From: Litorimonas sp049647245
GTDB taxonomy: Bacteria > Pseudomonadota > Alphaproteobacteria > Caulobacterales > Maricaulaceae
Assembly (NCBI GenBank): GCA_049647245.1
Contig: JBARXH010000262.1
Location: 1-15,919 of the forward strand
Length of the DNA: 15,919 nucleotides
Direction: 5' to 3'
In this document: piece by piece, positions 1 to 8,196 of the stretch
How the letters are laid out: each line of letters begins with the position of its first letter
Numbering within the stretch: the first letter of the stretch is position 1
Notes under the pieces: generated by a model
Database searches by the model: none
What the model was told of the DNA's origin: nothing
Seen by the model: the letters and a program-made list of their open reading frames with translations, nothing else
Made by a program: the position numbers and the translations under genes

Positions 1-2706
1 CTGCAGTTCTACCCGCGTGCGCACGGACACGGCCTGCGCGTCACTGATGGGGCTGCGCAGATCGTCCAGCGTCAGAGTCGCTTCGCCTTCGACGCTCTCG
101 CCGACGATCGCGAAGCGCCCGTTCCCACTGATGGAGCCTTCCGTCACGGGGCGGGCGAGCAGGGCGGCGATCTGCGGCACGGAGATGCGGTCCAGCTCGA
201 AGGCGACCGCGCCGTCCGCGCCCGGCGACAGGGACAGCGCCAACGCACCGCCCAGCCCCTGTGCATCCAGCGATCCGGCCCAGCCAGCCTCGACGCGCCG
301 GGCTTCGGCCGCGCCGGCCAGTTCCAGTCGCCCCATTGTCATGTCGTAGTCGGTCGTGCCGGCCAGCGAGTCCTGCCTGAGATCGGCCAGGCCCGTGGCC
401 ACGAAGGACAGGTCCCGGCGCACGTCGCGCACCTGCGTTTCGCCTTCCAAGCCGAGGCTGAACTCCACAGCGTCCCGCGGCCCCACGGCCGTGATCTGCA
501 TCTCGGCTCCTTCGATCCGCCAGACGTTCAGGCCCGAAAGGCGCGCATCCACGTCCACGCGCGAATCGCCCAGGCGGATGTTGGCCTCAATGGCTTCGGC
601 CGGAACGAGTGGGCTGGTACCGGACAGGACGAGGTCGCCGCGCAAGGCGGCGATGTCTCCGCCGATGCCCGACAGCCCGCCCGTGGCGCTCAGATCGCCG
701 AGCGAGCCCTCCAGGTTGGACACGGTCCATGCCCCGTCCTGGAAGACGATGTCGCCCGAACTGCTTACGGTGCCCTGCTCGCTCTCTGCCGTCAGCGTCC
801 CCGTGGTCTCGATCACGCCACCGGCATAGGAGCCTTGCGCGCTGATCACGGCACCGGTCGTGTTCAATGCCCCGGTCTGCAGGGTTTCCACGGTCAGGTC
901 GGTCTGGAAGGCAACGTCGGACACCGGGCCGGACAGGGTCGCGGAGCCCGCCACATCGGAGGCGGACACGGCCGCGAATTCGTACTCCGACAGACGGTAA
1001 TCGACCTCGGCCTCGATCCGCCCGTCGCGCCAGCGGCCCGTTCCAGTCGCCTCCAGACGATCGTTGGTTGCGCTGAAGCTCGGGACCAGCACCTGACCGT
1101 CCGCGAAGCGCAGCCGGGCCGTGTAGTCCACTCCGTCCTGCGCCACGGGGGCAACGGCATCTGCCAGGCCCTCGATCCGCGTCGCACGGCCGGACGTGGT
1201 CATGACAGGGCCGCGGGCCGTGCTTTCAACACTGGCCGTCCCGCGCAGACGGGCGCTGGGCTCGTCGCGGAAAATCGTCGTATCGATGTCGTAGCGCCCC
1301 TGGAAGCGCAGAGTCGGCGTATCGCCGAATACGCTCGACCCGGTTCCCCGGACGGAGAGGCCGGGCAGGTCGATATTAGCCGCAGAGAGGGTCACGCTGC
1401 GCGCGGCCAGATCGATCTGGCCGACCGCCTTCAGGGCCGCGCCGTTGGCGCGTGCCGCCATGCCCTCGCTCGCCGTGCCAGTCATGTCAGCGTCGAAATC
1501 CAGCCGCCCCTCGGCCCAGCTGAGCGACAGCGGCCCGTCCAGCCGGTCGACGCGGTAGTCCCGGTAGGCGATGTCCGAGACCGCCGCCTGGCCTTCGAAC
1601 GTGTAGGCTCCGTCGAGGGTCGCCCGGCCCTGCGCCGTGACGCGGCCGATGAAGAAATCCGCAGGGCCGGCCGCCTGCATCGGGTCGTCCATCTGCAGCG
1701 AGACATCCGATAGCAGCACCGCGCCGTCCTGCCGGGTCCCGGACGCGTCCAGCGACAGGCGCGGCGCACGGACGCCAAGCGTCGCGGGTACGCCTTGATC
1801 CAGCGGCACCACGGCGTCGAGCTGGGCCGCACCCCCGAGATAGGGCAGAAGCGGCGCCAGCAGCGGAACGGGCGCTGGATCGATCGTGCCCGTTACGGAC
1901 ACGCTGGATTGTCCGCGCTCGATGGCCAGGTCCGCGAAGGCGGCGCCGTCGATGTCGGCGTCGACGCGCGTGACCGAGTCGTCCGTCGCGACGTCGGCGG
2001 AGACGGACTGGTCCGGATCCAGACGAAGCAGCGTTGCCAGCAGGCCGCCCGCCGGGCCTTCTATGTCCGCTTCTCCGCTGAGAACCAGGAGCGGCGACCA
2101 TTCGAGGTCGGTCTCGACGCTGTCGCCTTGGTCTGAGCGCGCGGACAGGACGGCACGACCGCCGTCGGGTCCGTGGCGGAGCTGGCCCGCCGCACTGGCC
2201 GAGACGGCCTGTCCGAGAACCGGCGGCTCCAGCGTGACGTCCGGCAGGGCAAAGCCGTCGATCTCGAACGTGGTGATGCGTGGGTCTTCGGATGCGCCGC
2301 TAGACACGAGCACGGGCTGCCGGAGCACGTCCAGATCGTCCACGCGCATCCCGTCCACGTGCAGCGTTTTCGACAGGAGCGCGCGGGGCGCCCAGTCCAC
2401 GGACAGACCTTGCGCGACAAGCCACACCCCGTCCCTGTCGGACAGGACGATACGGTCCACGGAGAAACCGCCCAGCACCGCGCCGTCCAGACCGTCGATC
2501 TCCACCGACTGGCCCGCGATCGTCAGGGCTTCGACGCGCGCTTCCACGAAGTCGCGGCCCGATGCGCTGTTGATCCAGAGCCACAGCCCGACCCCGAGAA
2601 GGACAAGCAGGGCCAGCAGGGCCGCAAGGGCCAGTCCGATCCGCTTGGCCCAGTTCGGGCCGGACGGTGCATCGGATGTCCCGGCGGTCGTCATCGTGTC
2701 GGTCAT
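1..2706 (-). CDS. tamB: TamB, inner-membrane subunit of the translocation and assembly module (5' part, 902 codons)
   Basis: The reading frame is open from an ATG at 2706 to the left edge, so the C-terminus is missing. The N-terminus has a short cytoplasmic tail, then one hydrophobic segment at about residues 23-45 after W-A-K-R, as expected for a signal anchor. The rest is a long stretch of short alternating beta-strand repeats rich in D, G, T, S and V (for example ALRGDLVLSGTSPLVP), typical of the AsmA/TamB beta-helical groove that crosses the periplasm. TamB proteins are usually about 1200-1500 residues, so the conserved C-terminal DUF490 domain should lie outside the window. The start overlaps the tamA stop by one base (TGATG), which suggests translational coupling. 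With TamA it is known to help insert outer-membrane proteins and, as an AsmA-like protein, to carry phospholipid to the outer membrane. Identification rests on architecture and the tamA neighbour rather than on a unique motif. Confidence 0.88.
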   Translation of the reverse strand, partial: MTDTMTTAGTSDAPSGPNWAKRIGLALAALLALLVLLGVGLWLWINSASGRDFVEARVEALTIAGQSVEIDGLDGAVLGGFSVDRIVLSDRDGVWLVAQGLSVDWAPRALLSKTLHVDGMRVDDLDVLRQPVLVSSGASEDPRITTFEIDGFALPDVTLEPPVLGQAVSASAAGQLRHGPDGGRAVLSARSDQGDSVETDLEWSPLLVLSGEADIEGPAGGLLATLLRLDPDQSVSADVATDDSVTRVDADIDGAAFADLAIERGQSSVSVTGTIDPAPVPLLAPLLPYLGGAAQLDAVVPLDQGVPATLGVRAPRLSLDASGTRQDGAVLLSDVSLQMDDPMQAAGPADFFIGRVTAQGRATLDGAYTFEGQAAVSDIAYRDYRVDRLDGPLSLSWAEGRLDFDADMTGTASEGMAARANGAALKAVGQIDLAARSVTLSAANIDLPGLSVRGTGSSVFGDTPTLRFQGRYDIDTTIFRDEPSARLRGTASVESTARGPVMTTSGRATRIEGLADAVAPVAQDGVDYTARLRFADGQVLVPSFSATNDRLEATGTGRWRDGRIEAEVDYRLSEYEFAAVSASDVAGSATLSGPVSDVAFQTDLTVETLQTGALNTTGAVISAQGSYAGGVIETTGTLTAESEQGTVSSSGDIVFQDGAWTVSNLEGSLGDLSATGGLSGIGGDIAALRGDLVLSGTSPLVPAEAIEANIRLGDSRVDVDARLSGLNVWRIEGAEMQITAVGPRDAVEFSLGLEGETQVRDVRRDLSFVATGLADLRQDSLAGTTDYDMTMGRLELAGAAEARRVEAGWAGSLDAQGLGGALALSLSPGADGAVAFELDRISVPQIAALLARPVTEGSISGNGRFAIVGESVEGEATLTLDDLRSPISDAQAVSVRTRVELQ

Positions 2707-4475
2707 CAGAAGGCCTGCCCGATGGAAATGTAGATCTGCACGGCTTCGTCCCGGTCGGACGGATTGAGCGGTGTGGCGACATCCAGTCGGATCGGCCCTG
2801 CCGGGGTCATGTAGCGCACGCCCACGCCCGCTCCAACGCGCAGATTGTCGAAGGTAGGATATTCGGAGTCGGAGACATTTCCTGCATCGATGAAGGCGAC
2901 CGCGCCGATGCTGTCCGTGATGCGCGCCCGTCCCTCCAGGCTGGCTTCGGTCAGACTGCGTCCGCCGAGCGGGACGTCGTCCGCGTCGAAAGGACCGATC
3001 GCCTGGAAAGCATAGCCGCGCACGGACCCGCCGCCGCCGGAGAAGAAGCGGTCGTCGCCGGGCACATTGTCCACAGATGCGCCGACCAGCGTGCCGAGCC
3101 TCAGCCGTCCGGCCGCGACGAAGCGGCCTTCCGCCGACAATGGCAAATAGGCCCGGCCCTGCGCCACGGCGCGAATATAGGGAGAGTCGCCCTGATCGGA
3201 GAAGGCGTAGGTCGGTTTGATTCGTCCTTCCGCGCGCCAGCCCCGACGCGGGTCCAGCAAGGAGTCCGCCCGATCGATCCGGGCCGACCCGTTCAGGGAC
3301 ACGGTCTGGAAATCGCGGCGCTCGCTTTCGCCGGACTGGCGGATGTAGCGCGCCTCGGCTCCGTAGGCGTACTGGAAGACGGGGCCTTCGATCACCTCGA
3401 TCCCGAAGCCCGCATTGGCCGTCTGCTGGTTGAAGGCGTCGGTGTTCTCGTCCGAAATGCCGCCGAAGAGGCTCAGGCCCTTGCCGAAGCCCAACTCGTT
3501 GGGGCGGCGCCAGACCAGGTCGAGGCCGAACTCGCGCTCGGCCGCGCGCGCCGTGCCGATCAGAAGGTCGCCGCGCCCTGTCAGGTTGCGCCGTAGCAGC
3601 TCCGCATTCACGCCGAACCCTTCCGCCGTGTCCCACCCTGCACCGAGTGTCAGCGTGTTTCGTTTCCGCTCGTCGAGCAGTAGACGAACGGCGCGCACTT
3701 CCGTGCCGTCCGGATCGACGGAGGTCGGCTCGTCGGCCAGCTTCGCCAGCGAACTGTTGAACAGCCGCGTTTCCGCAAGTCGGCTATTGTAGAGAGCGAG
3801 ATCGGACGGGTCGTAGAGCTCCCCCTCCTCCAGCGGGTTGAGCCGATCGAGGTAACGGTCGCGCGTGCGGATCCCGTCGGGATAGATCACGTCGCCGAAA
3901 CGCACGCGCGGTCCGGCGAAGACCGTGTATCGCACGCTGATGGTCTTCCCTTCGCGGTCGCCGATGACCTCGCGCCCCTGCGTCCCGGCATAGGCATAGC
4001 CGAGCTCGCGCAGGCGGGCTTCGATCTGGCGTTCCTGATCGATGACTTCGGCCGCGACGGCCGCCATGCCGGGCTGCAGGCTGATCGCGGCGCGGGCCTT
4101 GTCTTGATCGTCCTGCCGTGGCGGGTCCCCCTGATAGCGGATGACGAGGCGGCGCACCGCGAACTGCGCGCCCGGCTCCACATCGAGCTGCGGTCTGGCG
4201 TCCGTGCCTTCGCCGACGACGGACGGCGTCACGACCGGATCGAAATATCCGTAGGCGTTGAAGATGCCCTCCACCACGGCCTTGGCACGGCGCGCCTGCC
4301 TTCGGGCATGGAGCGGGCTTTCGGCCACGGGTTCGTCGGGCAAACGGTCGGAGATCTGCTCTCGGATTTCCTGCGGAACCTCGCCCTCGTAGACGACCCT
4401 GACGGGGAAGGCCGATGCGGCGCAGGCCCAGAACAGCGCGGCGAGACCCGTCGCAATGGCAATGAAAATCCGCAT
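2706..4475 (-). CDS. tamA: TamA, Omp85-family outer-membrane assembly factor
   Basis: The 589-residue product has a signal peptide (MRIFIAIATGLAALFWACAA, cleavage probably after A22). A POTRA region follows to about residue 250, with recognisable strands such as GAQFAVRRLVIRYQG and GPRVRFGDVIYPDG. The C-terminal beta-barrel starts around TLTLGAGWDTAEGFG. The barrel carries the Omp85 loop-6 signature V-R-G-Y at 485-488 after a glycine run, and the protein ends in phenylalanine (ISIGQAF), as outer-membrane barrels do. Length fits alphaproteobacterial TamA (about 600), and three POTRA domains fit TamA better than BamA (five). The frame could extend to an ATG at 4550, but the start at 4475 puts the signal peptide exactly at the N-terminus. 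A GGGGAG lies about 17 bases upstream, a weak ribosome site. tamB follows with a one-base overlap. Confidence 0.92.
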   Translation of the reverse strand: MRIFIAIATGLAALFWACAASAFPVRVVYEGEVPQEIREQISDRLPDEPVAESPLHARRQARRAKAVVEGIFNAYGYFDPVVTPSVVGEGTDARPQLDVEPGAQFAVRRLVIRYQGDPPRQDDQDKARAAISLQPGMAAVAAEVIDQERQIEARLRELGYAYAGTQGREVIGDREGKTISVRYTVFAGPRVRFGDVIYPDGIRTRDRYLDRLNPLEEGELYDPSDLALYNSRLAETRLFNSSLAKLADEPTSVDPDGTEVRAVRLLLDERKRNTLTLGAGWDTAEGFGVNAELLRRNLTGRGDLLIGTARAAEREFGLDLVWRRPNELGFGKGLSLFGGISDENTDAFNQQTANAGFGIEVIEGPVFQYAYGAEARYIRQSGESERRDFQTVSLNGSARIDRADSLLDPRRGWRAEGRIKPTYAFSDQGDSPYIRAVAQGRAYLPLSAEGRFVAAGRLRLGTLVGASVDNVPGDDRFFSGGGGSVRGYAFQAIGPFDADDVPLGGRSLTEASLEGRARITDSIGAVAFIDAGNVSDSEYPTFDNLRVGAGVGVRYMTPAGPIRLDVATPLNPSDRDEAVQIYISIGQAF

Positions 4476-4585
4476 CCGACCGACCGTACATCTCCCCTGT
4501 CGGCTTACAAATGCTTTAAGCCGCCCCCTGTTCCCACACGGTCTCCGCAATGGACAGACCCCATTCGTCCCGCCATGATGGAAAG

Positions 4586-6028
4586 ATGGGGACTTCGCAG
4601 ACCAGTGCCGTCAACCGTGTCTCCTATGGGCTGGGTCACGGCCTCGTCAGTGCGAAGAACATGCTCTTCCACTTCTTCTTCCTCTTCTATTTCGTGAACG
4701 TGGTCGGCCTGCCGGAATGGCAAGTCATGGGCGCGACCGTTTTGGCCATCCTGATCGACGCCGTGTCCGACCCGCTCATGGGTCAGATCAGCGACAATAC
4801 GCGCTCGCGCCGATGGGGACGGCGGCACGGATGGATCCTGTTCAGCAGCCTGCCGACGGCGGCTGCGCTCGCCCTGCTCTTCAGCCCGCCCGACGGGATG
4901 GGCGAGACGGCGCTCTTCCTCTGGATGGCGGGCTTCATGATCGGGACACGCGTCTTCATCACGGGCTACACGGTTCCCTACTTCGCGCTCGCGGCCGACA
5001 TGAGCGCGGTCTACGACGAACGCACCTCGATCGTGGGAACGCGCACCATTTTCGACAATATCTTCAATCTTCTGGTCTTCGTCCTCGCCTTCACCGTGTT
5101 CCTTCCGGACCGGGAGGGGCTGGAGGACGGTATGCTGCATGAGCCGGGCTACGCGCCGCTTGCGGTCACGCTCGCCCTTGTCGGGCTGGCGGGGGCGGGC
5201 CTCATGGTCCTCGGCACCTGGAACCAGAAAGAGGCGACGCAGCCCCGCGACTGGTCGGCGGGCAAGCCCTGGCACCATGCCTTCATCAGCCTCGCGGAGG
5301 CAGCCCGGTTCAGCGAGTTCCGGACGCTGACGCTCGGATTTTCACTGCTGGTCATGCTTTACTCCACCATTAGCCAGCTGACGCTGTTCGTCGGCACCTA
5401 TGTCTGGCGGTTCGACCAGACCGAGAAGCTGGTCGTGTCGCTGGTGCCGTTCGTGGTCATCATTCCGGCCGCGATCGCTGCCGGGTGGTGGTCGCGCAGG
5501 GCCGACAAGCGCGACGCGGCGTTGTGGCTGACCTGGCTGTTCGGCCTGTCCTTTTCGCTGCCCTTCGCCCTCTACCTGCTGGAACTCACACCGCCGATCG
5601 GATCGACGGCACTTCTCGTGCTCGTCGCCGTGACGAGCGGGCTCGGCTATGCCGGCATGGTGGGGGCGCTAATCCTGTCCTATTCCATGATGGCGGACGT
5701 GTCGGACCTGATGACGCTGGAAACGGGCCGCAAGCGCGAGGGCCTGCTCTTCGCCGCCTTCACCTTCGCCAACAAGCTGGCCTTCGCGGGCGGGCTGATC
5801 CTCGCCACGTTGGGCCTGACCGTTATCGACTTGCCGGACGCTGCCCTGCCGAGCGAGGTCGGCGACGGCACGACCCGCGGGCTGGCCGTCTACTCCATCG
5901 CCACCAACGCCGTGCTCGCCCTCGCCGCGTGGTGGGCCTACCACCGCTACACGCTGAACCGCGTGCGCCACGCGGTTCTTCAGGAGAAACTTCGCGAGGC
6001 ACGGCCCGTCGCGTCGAAAAGCCCCTGA
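4586..6028 (+). CDS. MFS transporter, glycoside-pentoside-hexuronide:cation symporter (MelB-like) family
   Basis: The 480-residue product is an integral membrane protein with many hydrophobic segments (about 12 expected). Near the N-terminus D58-A-V-S-D62-P-L-M-G is followed by a D-N-T-R-S-R-R-W-G-R-R loop. This matches the GPH signature, and the two aspartates correspond to the cation-binding pair of E. coli/Salmonella MelB (D55 and D59). The retained pair suggests Na+- or H+-driven symport. The substrate cannot be read from the sequence; sugars are typical, but other organic solutes occur in this family. An ATG at 4550 is possible, but 4586 fits the family N-terminus better and has GGAAAG just in front, with tight spacing. 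It is divergent from tamA across 110 bases in which I see no convincing promoter. The glycosyltransferase gene follows 72 bases later on the same strand. Confidence 0.85.
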   Translation: MGTSQTSAVNRVSYGLGHGLVSAKNMLFHFFFLFYFVNVVGLPEWQVMGATVLAILIDAVSDPLMGQISDNTRSRRWGRRHGWILFSSLPTAAALALLFSPPDGMGETALFLWMAGFMIGTRVFITGYTVPYFALAADMSAVYDERTSIVGTRTIFDNIFNLLVFVLAFTVFLPDREGLEDGMLHEPGYAPLAVTLALVGLAGAGLMVLGTWNQKEATQPRDWSAGKPWHHAFISLAEAARFSEFRTLTLGFSLLVMLYSTISQLTLFVGTYVWRFDQTEKLVVSLVPFVVIIPAAIAAGWWSRRADKRDAALWLTWLFGLSFSLPFALYLLELTPPIGSTALLVLVAVTSGLGYAGMVGALILSYSMMADVSDLMTLETGRKREGLLFAAFTFANKLAFAGGLILATLGLTVIDLPDAALPSEVGDGTTRGLAVYSIATNAVLALAAWWAYHRYTLNRVRHAVLQEKLREARPVASKSP

Positions 6029-6065
6029 AGTTTCTGCGCAGGATTTCGGCGACCTGATCGTTTGC

Positions 6066-6084
6066 AGGAGGAAGCCTTTCTCCT
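6066..6084 (+). promoter_or_regulatory. Hairpin that buries a Shine-Dalgarno-like sequence ahead of the glycosyltransferase gene
   Basis: AGGAGGAA (6066-6073) pairs with TTTCTCCT (6077-6084) around a GCC loop, giving eight base pairs with one G-U wobble. The left arm contains a perfect AGGAGG, but no start codon lies at a usable distance from it; the likely ATG is at 6101. No U-tract follows, so it is not a standard terminator. It may be an mRNA structure between two co-transcribed genes, or chance. Confidence 0.4.
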
Positions 6085-6100
6085 AGCGGACGATGTCGCC

Positions 6101-7117
6101 ATGCCCAGCTATCCCGCCGATCTTCGAAGATCGGACTCCGTGACCGTCGTCATCCCGACATTCCAGCGCTCCGACGCGCTTCAGGATGCCGTCCGCAGCG
6201 TCGCCTCCCAGACCCTGCCGAACACCAGGATCCACCTCATCGTCGTGGACAACAACCCTACGCCGCAGGAGCGTGATCTCGTCCGGGAACTGTCGTCTGA
6301 ATTTGCGAACGGAATTGTCTACTTGCATGAACCCGTCGCCGGCCTGTCCAATGCCCGAAACGCGGCCATGACGATGGTCGAGACGCGATATCTCGCCTTC
6401 CTTGACGACGACATGATCGCTTCGCCTGTCTGGCTGGAAGCCTTGATCGGCACGTCGAGACGGCTCGGCGCGGGCATCGTGTTCGGACCCAACCATGCCC
6501 GGCTGCCCGATCCGGGCGATATGCGTGCGGATTACATGCGCGCCTTCTTTTCCCGCCGACTCGATCTTCCGGGTGAAGCCTTCGTGGAGGCAACACACGG
6601 CGCGGGTGGCAGCCTGCTGGACCTCTCCCTGTGCTATCTGCCGTCTCCCGCCTTCGATCCGAAGCTCAACCAGCGTGGCGGCGAGGACGATATCCTCTTC
6701 GATACGCTTACCCGGACTGGCACGTTGTCAGCTTGGTCTCCGGAGGCTGTTTGCGAAGAAGTGGTGCCGAAGGAACGCGCCAGGCTCAGCTATATCGTTG
6801 CCCGGAGTTTCGGCTATGGCCAGGGCCCGGTCCGGATCAGCGCCAGCCGCGGCGTCAAAGGGTGGCCGGGCATTCTGTACTACATGATGGCCGGAAGCGC
6901 TCAGCTGGCGCTCTATACGCCTCTCTTCGCCTGGAACCGACTCCAGAACCACCCGTCATCCCTTCACTACGCCTCGCGGTGGACGCAGGCACTTGGAAAG
7001 ATCTTCTGGGGCGAACGCTTCAGCCGGAATCTTTACGGGCGTCGCGTCGCGGGCAACAAGACGAGGACCGAAAGCGCCCCGTCGGAGGATGACTCCGCCG
7101 AGAGACTGACGGCCTAG
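6101..7117 (+). CDS. Family 2 glycosyltransferase (GT-A fold)
   Basis: The 338-residue product opens with V-T-V-V-I-P-T-F-Q-R-S, the nucleotide-sugar entry strand of GT2 enzymes. It then has L-I-V-V-D-N-N-P (47-53) and the metal-binding F-L-D-D-D-M at 100-105 (DXD motif). G-G-E-D-D-I-L-F at 193-200 supplies the acidic residues expected for the catalytic base region. A hydrophobic stretch at about 256-278 may touch the membrane. The likely role is transfer of a sugar from a nucleotide donor to a surface glycan or lipid; donor and acceptor are unknown. I chose ATG 6101 (AGCGGA ten bases upstream) over a TTG at 6062 that would add 13 residues of unrelated sequence. The stop codon overlaps that of the converging acyl-CoA dehydrogenase gene by about three bases. 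No other glycan gene is nearby except the transporter upstream. Confidence 0.85.
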   Translation: MPSYPADLRRSDSVTVVIPTFQRSDALQDAVRSVASQTLPNTRIHLIVVDNNPTPQERDLVRELSSEFANGIVYLHEPVAGLSNARNAAMTMVETRYLAFLDDDMIASPVWLEALIGTSRRLGAGIVFGPNHARLPDPGDMRADYMRAFFSRRLDLPGEAFVEATHGAGGSLLDLSLCYLPSPAFDPKLNQRGGEDDILFDTLTRTGTLSAWSPEAVCEEVVPKERARLSYIVARSFGYGQGPVRISASRGVKGWPGILYYMMAGSAQLALYTPLFAWNRLQNHPSSLHYASRWTQALGKIFWGERFSRNLYGRRVAGNKTRTESAPSEDDSAERLTA

Positions 7118-8187
7118 AGCAGCAGCTCCGCGAGGCGCGCCCTGTGGAAGGCGGCGTCGCCGAACTGCGAGGCGGCGAACATGGCGACGCGGCGGTAGAG
7201 CTGCGCGTCGCAGTCATAGGTGAAGCCGAACCCGCCGTGGAACTGGATCGACCGGTCGGCCGCGTAGGACAGCGCGCCTTCCGCCTTGGCGTTCGCCATG
7301 CGCACGGCGATCTCGCCCTCGCCCTGCTTCTCGCAGTGGGTCGCGGCCGCATAGAGCAGCGACCGGGCGTCTTCCGCGCCGACGAACGCATCGACCGTGG
7401 GATGTTTCAACGCCTGGAACGCGCCGATCGTCTTTCCGAACTGCTTGCGGGTTTTCAGATAGTCGACCGTATAGTCCACGCAGGCCTGCGCAGCCCCGGA
7501 CAGCTCCGCGCTTTGCAGCAGGTTCGCGACCAGCTCGATCCGCTCCAGCGCCGCCGGGGTGAGCTCCGACGGCATGAGCATGTCTTCCGTCACATCGGGC
7601 ACGTCGAAGCGGTAGGAGCGCTTGGTCTCATCAATGATGGTTTCGCGCTCCGGCGTGAGCGCGGCGCGCGGGATGAGGGCTAGCCGGACCTCTGCCTCGT
7701 GCCTGACGGTGGTCACGACGATCTCGGCGGCGTCCAGGTTCAGCACGAACGTCTTGGCCTTGCCCTCGACGGCGCTCAGGTCCCACGCGCCGGACGGCTC
7801 GAACAGGGCGACCGTGCCGATCGTGCCGCTCGCGAGCTTCGGCAGCCATTCCGCCTTCTGCGCGTCCGAACCGCCGAACAGGATCGCCTGCGCCGCGAGC
7901 GTGATCGAGGCGAAGGGCGAGTTCATCAGGTGCTTGCCCATGGCTTCGGCCACGGGAACCACATCCGCCAGGTCGAGGCCCAGCCCGCCCTGCTCTTCCG
8001 GAGTCGCGATACCGAGCCATCCCAGCTCCGCCATCTCGGCCCAGACCCCAGCATCGAAGCCCCGTTCATCGTCCAGCAACGCGCGCACGGTGGAGACCGG
8101 GCTCTTGTCCGCGCAGAAGCGCATGGCCTGATCGCGCAGCTCCGCCTGCATCTCCGTCAGGGCGATCTTGGCGAGATGGTGTGTCAT
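7114..8187 (-). CDS. Acyl-CoA dehydrogenase, small-type subunit (pairs with the gene at 8197-9399)
   Basis: The 357-residue flavoprotein-family member has the C-terminal FAD/adenine-binding motifs R-K-Q-F-G at 247-251 (followed by I-G-A-F-Q-A-L-K-H) and Q-F-H-G-G-F-G-F-T at 315-323. The usual mid-domain T-E-P-x-x-G-S-D is degenerate (L-F-E-P-S-G-A-W-D). The C-terminal E-G-T/G-T-S segment that holds the catalytic glutamate of MCAD is absent; the protein ends shortly after F-G-D-A-A-F-H. A glutamate (E215 in A-L-E-R-I) sits where isovaleryl-CoA dehydrogenase has its base, so it may not be catalytically empty. It follows the partner gene by nine bases, and AGGACC overlapping that stop codon serves as ribosome site. 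I infer it forms an alpha2beta2 enzyme with the partner, as FadE28/FadE29 do in mycobacteria. Substrate unknown; a bulky or branched acyl-CoA is plausible. Confidence 0.88.
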   Translation of the reverse strand: MTHHLAKIALTEMQAELRDQAMRFCADKSPVSTVRALLDDERGFDAGVWAEMAELGWLGIATPEEQGGLGLDLADVVPVAEAMGKHLMNSPFASITLAAQAILFGGSDAQKAEWLPKLASGTIGTVALFEPSGAWDLSAVEGKAKTFVLNLDAAEIVVTTVRHEAEVRLALIPRAALTPERETIIDETKRSYRFDVPDVTEDMLMPSELTPAALERIELVANLLQSAELSGAAQACVDYTVDYLKTRKQFGKTIGAFQALKHPTVDAFVGAEDARSLLYAAATHCEKQGEGEIAVRMANAKAEGALSYAADRSIQFHGGFGFTYDCDAQLYRRVAMFAASQFGDAAFHRARLAELLL

Positions 8188-8196
8188 GGGCCGGTC

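Noticed and set aside
835..2767. Long plus-strand open frames opposite tamB
   Set aside because: tamB has an uninterrupted 902-codon frame with signal anchor and beta-repeat pattern; the opposite frames are compositional shadows.
4476..4550. Upstream extension of tamA to ATG 4550
   Set aside because: It would put 25 charged residues ahead of a standard signal peptide that starts with its own ATG at 4475.
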